From contig JBFLXY010000002.1 in NCBI GenBank assembly GCA_040757055.1, positions 186,001 to 250,000 of the forward strand: a DNA stretch of 64,000 nucleotides. The letters are read 5' to 3'. Of the stretch, positions 1 to 9,071 are shown one piece after another. Position 1 is the first letter of the stretch; each line of letters begins with the position of its first letter. A model generated the notes under the pieces. It saw only the letters and a list, made by a program, of their open reading frames with translations. It did not search any database and was not told the DNA's origin. Source of the DNA: JAJZRJ01 sp040757055 (GTDB lineage Bacteria; Desulfobacterota; Desulfobulbia; Desulfobulbales; Desulfurivibrionaceae). Made by a program: the position numbers and the translations under genes.

Positions 1-2
1 GC

Positions 3-3000
3 GCTACTCCGGTCGCCAGCGGCCTCGCGGTGACCACCGATTCGGCAGCCCTCAAGAAGATGCGGCAGGAGCGGCTCTCCGCCCTGGCCGAGACCCACTT
101 CGGCGACTGCAAAGCCCCCTGCAACCTGACCTGCCCGGGCCAGATCAACGTCCAGGGCTACATCGCCCATGTGGCCAAGGGCCAGTATGAAGAGGCGGTG
201 CGCCTCGTCATGGAACGCAATCCGTTCCCCTTCTCGGTGGGCCGGGTCTGCCCGCGTTTCTGCGAAACCCGCTGCCGCCGCATTCTGGTGGACGAACCGG
301 TCTCCATCAACCACCTGAAACGCTTTGTCGCCGACTGGTGCATGACCAACAAGGTGGACCTCAAGCTCGCCCCGGCTCCTGCCACCGGCAAGAAGGTGGC
401 GGTGATCGGCGGCGGCCCCTCGGGTCTCACCGGCGCCTACTACCTGGCCCAGAACGGCCACGACGTCACGGTCTTCGAGGCGGCCCCCAAACTGGGCGGC
501 ATGCTGCGCTACGGCATTCCCAAATACAAGATTCCCGACAATATCCTCGACTACGAGATCAACACCATCCTGCGCATGGGCATCTCGGTGCGCCTCAACC
601 AGCGCTGGGGCAAGGACTTCACGCTCCAGTCCCTGAAGGACAGCGGTTTTGAGGCGATTCTCATCACCGTCGGCGCCGGTGTCGACGAGACCATGGATAT
701 CCCCGGTTGCGGTCTGCCTCAGGTCATTCCAGCCACCAGGCTGCTCCGTGAAATCAATGAGGGCCACCCCCGCAATTATGGCAAGCGGGCTGCGGTCATC
801 GGCGGCAACAACGTGACCATGGAGGCGGCCCGCTCCCTCCTGCGCTGCGGGGTCGATCAGGTCACCGTCATCTACCCGCGGGCCCAGACCGAAATGGCCG
901 CCAACCAGCGCAATATCCGCCAGGCAGAAGGGGAGGGTGTCCAGTTCCTGCTCATGGCCCAGCCGGTGCAAATCAACGAGGCGAACGGCGCTCTCGACAT
1001 GGAGTTGATCCGCACCAAGCTTGGCGAACCGGACGACAAAGGCATCCGCTACCCCGAGGCGATCCCCGGCTCCAGTATCCGCCTGCGGGTCGATACCGTT
1101 GTGGCGGCGGTGGGCCAGTCCGCCTGTGCCGACAAGTTCGCTGGCGGCGAGTTGGAAGCGACCCTGGAGCTGACGCCCAAGAACAACATCAAGGTCAATC
1201 CGCGCACCTCGCTCACCAACCTCAAGGGCATCTATGCCTCGGGCGACGCGGCCAGCGGCCCGCGCTCGGTGATCCAGGCGGTGGTCAGCGCCCGCCGTGC
1301 GGCGGAAAACATCCACGCCCAGCTCACCGGCGAAGCGCGGGATACCGGCGAGAGCCGCTTCAACTTCACCCGCGGCAAGGGCTTCGACGATGTCGATCTC
1401 CGCAACTTCGAGGGGATCAACGTCAAACTGCGCGAAAAGATGCCGACCCGGCCGCCGCAAATCGCCATCCAGGACTTCGGCGAGGTCAAGCTCGGCTTCT
1501 CGGAGCAGATGGCGATCACCGAGGCGAAGCGCTGCCTTTCCTGCGGCTGCACCGCCTTTGACCGTTGCGATCTGAAGCGGTTGGCCATTGACCACGGCAT
1601 CGACCCCAACAAGACCGGCATGGGCACCAGGCCGGTCTATGCCAAGGATTACAGCCACCCGACCATCGTGGTGGACCTCAACAAGTGCATCTTCTGTCAG
1701 CGCTGCAAGAATTCCTGCGAGTACAATGCCCTGGATCTGGTGGGCGGCAACTTCGACGAAAAGGGGCGGCCGCGTTCGGTTTCGCTCACATTCAATGAAA
1801 AATGCATCTCCTGCGGCAAGTGCGTGGACAACTGCTCCACCGGCGCACTGAACAAGAAGGACCAGATCGTGCCGGTGGTGAACGAGGAGATCCGCGAGGT
1901 CCGCACCACCTGCCCATACTGCGGCGCCGGCTGCCAGATGGTGCTGCGGGTCAAGGGCGATACCATCCTGGAGGTAACCGGAGACCAGGATCTGGCCCCC
2001 AACTATGGCGCGCTTTGCGTCAAGGGCCGTTTCGGCTTCCACTTTGTGCAGCACAAGGACCGCCTCACCAGGCCGCTCATCCGGCGTGGCGGCCAGTTGG
2101 TGGAAACCACCTGGGAAGAGGCGCTCAGCTACACGGCCAAGCGTTTCTTCGACATCAAGGCCATGTACGGCCCTGATGCCATCGCGGGATTTTCCTGCGC
2201 CCGGGCGACCAACGAAGAAAACTATCTCATGCAAAAATTCATGCGCACAGCGATCGGGACGAACAACATCGATCACTGTGCGAGACTCTGACACGCTCCC
2301 ACGGTGGCCAGTCTGGCCATCACCTTCGGCAGCGGCGCGATGACCAACTCCATCGCGGATACAACAAAGACCGACCTCTTCCTGATGATCGGGTCGAACC
2401 CGGATACGAGCCACCCGACCATCGGCCTTCGTGTCCACCAAGCGAAAGACCGGGGCGCCAAGCTCATCGTGGTCGATCCGCGCAAGACCAGGCTTGCCGA
2501 GCGTGCCGACCTCTGGCTGCGCATCCAGCCAGGCACCGACGTGGCCTTCCTGAACGGGTTGATGCACATCATCCTCAAGGAAGACCTCTGGGACAAGAAG
2601 TTCGTTGAGGAGCGGACCGAAGACTTTGATGAACTGAAAAGGGTGGTGGAAAAGTACACCCCGGCCCACGTGGCCGAGATCACCGGCTTGAGCGAAGAGG
2701 AGCTGACCCAGTGCGCCCGGATGTTCGCGGCACCAGGTCGCCACGCCATCTTCCACGGCATGGGCATCACCCACTACACCACCGGCACCGACCGGGTGAA
2801 GTCCATTGCCAACCTGGCCATGCTCTGCGGCAAGGTTGGCGTGGAGGGCGGCGGCTGCAACCCGCTGCGCGGCCAGAACAACGTGCAGGGCGCCTGCGAC
2901 ATGGGCGCGCTCTTCAACACCCTGCCGGGGTATGGCGGCCTCAATAACGAAGAGCTCTTCGACCAGTACGAAAAGCTCTGGAAGGTGAAGCTTCCCCGCC

Positions 3001-3923
3001 GGCCCGGCAAGCCTGCAACCGAGGTGTGGGAGAACATCATCAAGGGCGATATCCGCGGCCTCTACGTTTTTGGCGAGGATCCGGCCGTGGCCGACGCCAA
3101 TATCGGTCATGTCCAGGAGGCTCTGAAAGAGGTGGACTTCCTGGTGGTGCAGGATCTCTTCCTCACCGACACGGCCAAATATGCAGACGTGGTTCTGCCT
3201 GCTGCCTGTTTTGCCGAAAAAGACGGCACCTTCACCTGTACCGAACGTCGGGTCCAGCGGGTGCGCAAGGCCGTCGAGCCGCCGGGCGAGGCGCGGCCGG
3301 ACTGGCAGATCTTCTGCGAGTTGTCGAAGAAGATGGGCTACGAGATGGACTACTCCTCCGCCGAGGATATCTTTGAAGAGGTACGCAAGCTGCTGCCGCA
3401 ATATGCCGGCATCACCTATAAGCGGCTCGATGAAGTGGGCCTCCAGTGGCCGGTGCCCACCGAGGATCATCCGGGCACCCCGGTGCTCCACACCAAGACC
3501 TTCACCCGCGGCCGCGGCCTCTTTGTGGCCGAGGAGTACCTCCCGCCGCGGGAGCCGGTGAGCGAGGAATACCCGATGCTCTTTACCACCGGCCGCGAGT
3601 ATGCGCGCTACAACTTCAGCTCCATGACCGGCAAGACCCCGGAGATCGACGTCATCGCCCCCGAGTGCCTTGCCGAGATCAACCCGGCCGATGCCGCCCG
3701 CATGGGCATCAAGGAGGGCAGCCGGATCCGCATCACCTCGCGCCGCGGCTCCGTGGAGATGCGCGCCACCATCACCGAGCGCAGCCAGGAAGGCACCGTG
3801 TTTACTACGTACAACTACGTGGAGACGCCGGTCAACTTCCTCACCCTGGACGCCTTGGACCGCTTGTCCCGCACCCCGGAATACAAGCTCTGCGCAGTGA
3901 ACGTCGAGGTGGTGGAAAGTTAA
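3..3923 (+). CDS. fdhA: Selenocysteine formate dehydrogenase, catalytic subunit (5' partial)
   Basis: Molybdenum/tungsten formate dehydrogenase fused to GltD-like and ferredoxin modules; it interconverts formate and CO2 and passes electrons through Fe-S clusters and FAD. The frame is open from base 3, and its first residues (ATPVASGLAVTTDS) resemble the end of an N-terminal [2Fe-2S] domain, so the start lies upstream of the window; the GTG at 30 is probably internal. Numbering from codon 30: Cys-rich GDCKAPCNLTCPG near 31, FAD/NAD site KVAVIGGGPSG near 121, 4Fe-4S motifs CIFCQRCKNSC (553) and CISCGKCVDNC (592), bis-MGD 4Fe-4S motif CPYCGAGC (628). An in-frame TGA at 2289-2291 (residue 754) lies in CARL-Sec-HAPTV, the family's active-site position, and the same frame continues to the TAA at 3923. 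It is followed by hdrA and mvhD, which suggests electron bifurcation or confurcation. Alternative: an NAD(P)-linked FDH. Confidence 0.93.
2303..2324 (+). promoter_or_regulatory. SECIS-like hairpin of fdhA
   Basis: Hairpin just after the in-frame UGA: arms GGCCA and TGGCC close a GUC loop, with a further GGT/ACC pairing beyond a bulge. The loop begins 22 nt after the UGA and carries the GU that bacterial SelB recognises. Fold and spacing fit known bacterial SECIS elements; SelB binding is inferred. Confidence 0.7.
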
Positions 3924-4000
3924 CGTAGTTTCTTAATTGTCAGCCGTGACCCTGCCCACGCAGGGCCGGGCCGACCAACTTTTGAGAGTGGAGTTACTGT

Positions 4001-7000
4001 ATGGGACAGGCAAAGGAGACGAAATCAGGGGCGGTCATGGTGGTCGGCGGCGGTGTCGCCGGCGTCCAGGCGGCGCTTGATCTGACCGAGCTTGGCTACT
4101 ATGTCTATCTGGTCGAGAAGTCGGCGGCTATCGGCGGCGCCATGGCGCAGCTCGACAAGACCTTCCCGACCAACGACTGCTCGCTCTGAATACTCGCGCC
4201 GAAGCTGGTGGAGGCCGGTCGGTCTCCCAACATCGAGATTCTGAGCAACGCCGATCTGCTGGACCTTTCCGGCAAGCCGGGGAACTTTACCGCCAAGCTG
4301 CGTCTGCGCCCCCGCTACATCGACGCGGACAAATGTACGGCCTGCGGCCTCTGCACCCAGTATTGCCCCCGCCACTTGGTGGACCAGTACAACGAAGGGC
4401 TGGCCGTGACCCGGCCGATCCACATCGACTACCCGCAGGCGGTGCCGGCCACCTATTTCATCGACCCCGACGTCTGTCTGCACCTGCAGCACGGCACCTG
4501 CCAGATCTGTGTGCCGGTCTGCCGTTCCAGGGCCATCGACTTCTCCCAGAAGCCCGAGGAGAAGGAGCTCAAGATCGGCGCCGTGGTCATGGCCCCCGGC
4601 TTTGGCCGGATCAGCAACGAGACCCTGGCCAAATACAGCTACGGCAAGCATGCCGACGTCATGACCAGCCTGGAGTTCGAGCGTCTGCTCTGCGCCTCCG
4701 GTCCCTTCGAAGGCGAGGTCAAGTGCCTCACCGACCACCGCCACCCGAAGAAGATCGCCTTCATCCAGTGCGTGGGCTCCCGTGATCTCGGTTGCGACAA
4801 CGGCTACTGCTCCTCGGTCTGCTGCATGTACGCCATCAAGGAGGCCCTGGTCGCCAAGGAACATGACCCGGAGGTGGAGATCACCATCTACTATATGGAC
4901 ATGCGGACCCAGGGCAAGGACTTCGACTTGGCCCGCCTCAAGGCCGAGGCCAAGGGCATCAGGTTCGTCCGCGCCCGGGTGGCCGACGTCACGCCGTGGA
5001 ACAAGCAGCTCAAGCTGACCTATTCGACCCTCGATGGCAGCCACCGTTTCGAGGGCTTCGACATGGTGGTCCTCTCCGTGGGTCTGGACGCCCCGGCCGA
5101 TGCCAGGAACCTCGCCTCCATCGCGGGCTTCGAGCTGAACAACTACGATTTCTGCAAGACCGGGACCTTTGCCCCGCTTCTCACCACCGCGCCCGGCGTT
5201 TTCGTGGCTGGCGCCTTCCAGGGCCCGAAGGACATCCCGGAGAGCGTCACCCAGTCCAGTGCCGCGGCCGGCATTGCCTCGGCACTCATCAAGAAGGATC
5301 GCAACAAGGGGTACGTGGTCAAGTCTTACCCCAAGGAGCAGCAACTTTCTGCCGACGACGAAGTGCGCATCGGCGTCTTTGTCTGCCACTGCGGCATCAA
5401 CATCGGCAGCGTGGTGGACGTGCCCTCGGTGGAAAAATACACCGACGGCATGGAAGGCGTTGTGTACCACGCCCAGAGCCTCTACTCCTGCTCCCAGGAC
5501 GCCCAGGAGGTCATCAAGCAGAAGATCAAGGAACACAACCTGAACCGCATCGTGGTGGCGGCCTGTTCGCCGCGGACTCACGAGCCGCTCTTCCAGGAAA
5601 CCTTGAAGGATGCCGGCCTCAACCGTTGTCTCTTCGAGATGGTCAACATCCGCGACCAGTGTTCGTGGGTGCATGCCACCGAGCCGGCCGCTGCCACCGA
5701 CAAGTCCAAGGATCTGGTGCGGATGGGCATTGCCAAGGCGCGGCTCAGCAAGCCGCTGCCGGAACAGACCGTGCCGGTCATCAACAAGGCGCTGGTCCTG
5801 GGCGGCGGCATCGCCGGCATGACCGCGGCCCTCAATCTGGCGGAGCAGGGCTTCCATACCACCATTGTCGAAAAAGCCGACGGCCTGGGCGGACACCTGC
5901 TGCATCTGAGCTACACCCTGCGCGGCGACAACGTGGTGCAGCAGCTCAAGGACATCAGCGAGCAGGTGAAAAAGCACAAGCTCATCGAGGTGATGACCAA
6001 TACGGAAATCGCCGAGGTGACCGGCTTTGTCGGCAACTTCTCCTCGCGGCTCGTCACCAGGAAGGGCAAGTCCGCCAAGGAGTCGACCATCGACCACGGT
6101 GTCATCATCATCGCCACCGGTGGCCGCGAACACCGTCCCGAGAAGGTGCTCGACAACGAGATCAAGTACTCGGCCAAGATCGTCACCCAGAGCGAGCTTG
6201 AAAAGCGCCTGGCCGGCAAGGGCAAGGACCGCGCTCCGGAGTCGGTGGTGATGGTCCAGTGCGCCGGCTCCCGCGGCGACGATCTTGCTTACTGCAGCAA
6301 GGTCTGCTGCACCCATGCGGTGAAAAACGCGCTCAAGATCAAGGAGATCAATCCCGACTCCCAGATCGTTGTCCTCTACCGCGACATGCGCACCTATGGC
6401 TACGCCGAAGACGCTTACCGCGAGGCGCGCGAGAAGGGCGTGGTCTTTATTCCCTACAGCATGGACGCCAAGCCGAAGATTTCCGGCAGCGGCAAGACCC
6501 TCAAGGTGAGCTTCTATGACCCGATCCTCCGGGAGGAGGTCACCATGGCGCCCGAGGTGCTGGCCCTCTCCGTGGGCATCGTGCCCGAGGGGACCGAGGA
6601 GACGAGCAAGCTCCTCAAAGTGCCGGTGAACCAGGACAAGTTCTATCTTGAGGCCCACGTGAAGCTGCGGCCGGTGGAGCTGCCGGTTTCCGGCGTCTAC
6701 GTCTGCGGTCTGGCCCATTCGCCCAAGCCGGTGGACGAGATCGTGGTCCAGGCCCAGGCTGCGGCGGCCAAGGCGGCCATCCCGCTGGTCAAGGGCTACG
6801 TCTCGGTGGAGCCCACCGTCTCCAGCGTGGACAAGGAAATGTGCATCGGCTGCGGCCTGTGCGAGTCGCTCTGCCCGTACCAGGCCATCAGGATCACCAA
6901 GGACGAAAACGGCAAGCGCAAGGCCGAGACCATCACCGCCTCGTGCAAGGGCTGCGGCATCTGCGCCTCCCACTGTCCGGTATTCGCCATCTCCATGGGC

Positions 7001-7066
7001 GGCTTTACCGACGAGCAGATTACCGCGCAGATCAAGGCCTTTGGCGAGACGAGCAACAAGGAGTAA
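4001..7066 (+). CDS. hdrA: Selenocysteine HdrA-like flavoprotein with two HdrA modules
   Basis: HdrA-type iron-sulfur flavoprotein of about 1021 residues, the expected electron hub between formate dehydrogenase and ferredoxin or disulfide partners. Two FAD Rossmann sites are visible: VMVVGGGVAGVQAA near residue 11 and LVLGGGIAGMTAAL near 595. 4Fe-4S motifs lie near 112 (CTACGLCTQYCP), 160 (CLHLQHGTCQICVPVC), and at the C-terminus (CIGCGLCESLCP and CKGCGICASHCP, 945-1000). HdrA cores such as CHCGINIG and NIRDQCSWVH are present. An in-frame TGA at 4187-4189 (residue 63) lies in NDCSL-Sec-ILAPKLVE, where homologues have Cys or Sec, and the frame continues unbroken. Start ATG 4001 lies 77 bp after fdhA behind GAGAGTGGAG. 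Ordinary HdrA is about 650 residues, so this is a tandem or fused form. It would be miscalled as two fragments without recoding. Confidence 0.93.
4210..4227 (+). promoter_or_regulatory. SECIS-like hairpin of hdrA
   Basis: A 7-bp stem (GGAGGCC pairing with GGTCTCC, one G-U) closes the tetraloop GGUC. The loop starts 30 nt after the UGA at 4187. The GGU loop and spacing are typical of bacterial SECIS elements. Confidence 0.75.
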
Positions 7067-7068
7067 CC

Positions 7069-7686
7069 ATGAGCAACGCGACCTTCAATCCCAGGATTCT
7101 GGGCTTCCTCTGCAACTGGTGCTGCTACGCAGCGGCCGACAGTGCCGGCGTTTCACGCTACCAGTACCCGCCCAACCTGCGCACCATCCGCATCATGTGC
7201 ACGGGGCGGCTCGATCCCGCCTTCGTCCTGCGCGGCTTTGCCGAGGGGGCGGACGGCATCTTCACCGGCGGCTGACAACTCGGTGAATGCCATTACCAGG
7301 TTGGTAATTACGATGCGATGGGCGTGAACGCCGTGATCAAGAAAGTCCTTGCCGAAGTGGGCATCAAGCCGGAACGGTTCGGCCTCCAGTGGGCCTCCGC
7401 TGCCGAGGCGCCGCGCTTTGTGAAGCTCATCACCGAGTTCACCAGGGAGATGCAGGCCTTGGGGCCGCTGGGCCAGGCCGAGGGGTTGAACCCGGAGGAG
7501 GTGAAGGTCCGGATCAAGAAGGCCCTCGATCTGGTGAGCGACAAGAAGCTCCGCATGGGGTTGGGCAACATCTCCAAGTCGATCCGCAAGGACGCCCTCT
7601 ACACCCAGGAGCAGATCACCGCGGCGGTGGAGGAAAAGCTCGCCAAGACCATCACCTCGGGCCTGGGCTCTTCCGAAGCCGTCTGA
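7069..7686 (+). CDS. mvhD: Selenocysteine MvhD-like [2Fe-2S] electron-transfer subunit
   Basis: MvhD/FlpD-family protein that links a hydrogenase or formate dehydrogenase to HdrA. The N-terminus FLCNWCCYAAADSAG and the block MCTGRLDPAF are family hallmarks. An in-frame TGA at 7273-7275 (residue 69) sits in GIFTGG-Sec-QLGECHY, the conserved position of a cluster ligand that is Cys or Sec in homologues, and translation continues to 7686. Total about 205 residues; the classic MvhD core is about 140, so a C-terminal extension of some 65-80 residues, charged and predicted helical, follows. ATG 7069 begins 2 bp after the hdrA stop, so the two are surely co-transcribed. No hdrB or hdrC is visible downstream. 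Confidence 0.92.
7292..7308 (+). promoter_or_regulatory. SECIS-like hairpin of mvhD
   Basis: Perfect 6-bp stem ATTACC/GGTAAT with loop AGGTT, which starts 25 nt after the UGA at 7273. It has the loop GU seen in the other two hairpins of this operon. Confidence 0.75.
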
Positions 7687-7717
7687 GCCGGCTTGTTGCA
7701 TGCCTTCGCGTCCTCAA

Positions 7718-7749
7718 CGGGGTCGGGCCTGGTGCCCGGCCCCGTTTTT
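7718..7749 (+). terminator. Intrinsic terminator of the fdhA-hdrA-mvhD operon
   Basis: An 11-bp stem (CGGGGTCGGGC with GCCCGGCCCCG, one G-T), a 5-nt loop CTGGT and then five T, 31 bp after the mvhD stop. It closes the selenoprotein operon. Confidence 0.85.
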
Positions 7750-7818
7750 GTGTGGTGAGGCAACCCTGTTGCCTTTTGCTCATCTCAGCCGAAGAGGGCG
7801 CGGCAGGAAACATCATTC

Positions 7819-8889
7819 ATGAAACTTCTGGTGGTTGAACCCTATTACAGCGGCTCGCACAAGGCGTTTCTGGACGAGTTGCTGCGGGAGTTGCCCCACG
7901 CCGCCGAATTGTTCACCCTGCCGGCCCGGCACTGGAAATGGCGGATGCGCCTGGCCGCCCCGCACTTTGCCAATCTGCTGCGCGAGCAAGGAGCGGAAGG
8001 GCAGGGGTACGACGCCATCTTCTGTTCTTCCATCCTCGATGTGGCGGCCTTCCGCGGTCTGCTGCCGCCACCCCTTGCGGCCCTGCCGCTGCTGGTCTAT
8101 TTCCACGAAAATCAGTTCGCCTATCCGGTGCAGCTTCATGAGGAGCGGGACGTGCACTTCGCCCTCACCAACCTGACCACCGCCCTGGCTGCCGACAAAA
8201 TCGCCTTCAATTCCCGCTGCAACCTGGAGTCTTTTCTGACCGGGGCGCAAGGGCTGCTGGACAAAATGCCGGACATGGCCCTGCCGGGATGGGAGGAGGC
8301 GATTTGCGCCAAAGCGGAAGTCCTGTATCCGGGCCTCGATTTTTCAGGGATCGACGCGACCCCTGTCATGCCGCGCGACGGCGGCCCGCCGGTGGTGCTC
8401 TGGAACCATCGATGGGAATACGACAAGGATCCGGATTTTTTCTTTCGCACCCTCTTTCGGCTGGCTGCCCAGGGCATTGACTTCCGGCTCATCGTGCTGG
8501 GCCAGTCCTTCCGCGCCCAGCCGCCGATCTTTGCCGAGGCGGAGAAACGGCTGGCCGACAGGATCATTCACTTCGGCTATGCAGCAGGCCGTGAGGATTA
8601 CGCGTGCCTCCTTCGCCGGGCCGACGTGGTGGTTTCCACCGCCCGGCACGAATTCTACGGCATGGCGGTGCTGGAGGCGGTGAGGGCCGGTTGCCGCCCC
8701 CTGGTGCCGGACCGTTTGGCCTACCGGGAACTCTTTCCAGATCACTTTCTCTATCAGGACGAGGAATTTGCCGAGCGCCTGACGCAGTGCCTCGCCGCCG
8801 GCAGACTCCCCGACCCGGCAGCGCAGGACCTTACCAACCGCTTCTCCTGGCCCGCCTTGTTTCCCCGGTATCTCCGCTGGTTCGCCTGA
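7819..8889 (+). CDS. tRNA-queuosine alpha-mannosyltransferase-like glycosyltransferase
   Basis: A 356-residue GT-B glycosyltransferase of the GTDC1/DUF3524 type. In the family, this enzyme attaches mannose to queuosine in tRNA(Asp). Visible family blocks are EPYYSGSHKAFLDELL at the N-terminus, LPARHWKWRMRLAAPHFA near 35, YFHENQFAYPVQ near 95, NSRCNLESFL near 133, and a C-terminal UDP/GDP-sugar domain with RADVVVSTARHEFYGMAVLEA near 270. ATG 7819 is preceded by AGGAAA. It stands alone after the operon terminator at 7718-7749 and ahead of a separately promoted chemoreceptor. The function is known for the eukaryotic member; the bacterial assignment is by resemblance. Confidence 0.8.
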   Translation: MKLLVVEPYYSGSHKAFLDELLRELPHAAELFTLPARHWKWRMRLAAPHFANLLREQGAEGQGYDAIFCSSILDVAAFRGLLPPPLAALPLLVYFHENQFAYPVQLHEERDVHFALTNLTTALAADKIAFNSRCNLESFLTGAQGLLDKMPDMALPGWEEAICAKAEVLYPGLDFSGIDATPVMPRDGGPPVVLWNHRWEYDKDPDFFFRTLFRLAAQGIDFRLIVLGQSFRAQPPIFAEAEKRLADRIIHFGYAAGREDYACLLRRADVVVSTARHEFYGMAVLEAVRAGCRPLVPDRLAYRELFPDHFLYQDEEFAERLTQCLAAGRLPDPAAQDLTNRFSWPALFPRYLRWFA

Positions 8890-8995
8890 ACCGGGTGAGC
8901 CATGGTGCCGGTGTTGCGGTGAAATGCGTCCTCTTCCCGTTTCCCCGGCCACCGATCCCCCCTTGCGGGAAAAGTCGCCCCCTGTACCTGGTTAT

Positions 8996-9004
8996 GCTAT
9001 AATT
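8996..9004 (+). promoter_or_regulatory. Extended -10 promoter for the chemoreceptor gene
   Basis: TGCTATAAT is a perfect -10 with the TGn extension, 68 bp upstream of the ATG at 9072. No good -35 at 16-18 bp is visible, which extended -10 promoters can tolerate. Confidence 0.5.
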
Positions 9005-9071
9005 GGGAACCAACATATATTTTTCTTCGTTTTCCTGGTGGCGAACGCAGCAGCGACCCAAGGGGGGAGAG

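Noticed and set aside
4025..6973. Antisense open frame of 982 codons across hdrA
   Set aside because: GC-rich shadow in the opposite strand; composition is His/Gly/Val/Leu-rich and no homology is visible.
2289..7275. fdhA, hdrA and mvhD as pseudogenes or frameshifted
   Set aside because: Each has one UGA in the known Sec position, the same frame continues with conserved protein sequence, and a SECIS-like hairpin follows.
8964..9004. TTGCGG at 8964 as the -35 of the chemoreceptor promoter
   Set aside because: The spacer to TATAAT would be 29 bp; an extended -10 without -35 fits better.
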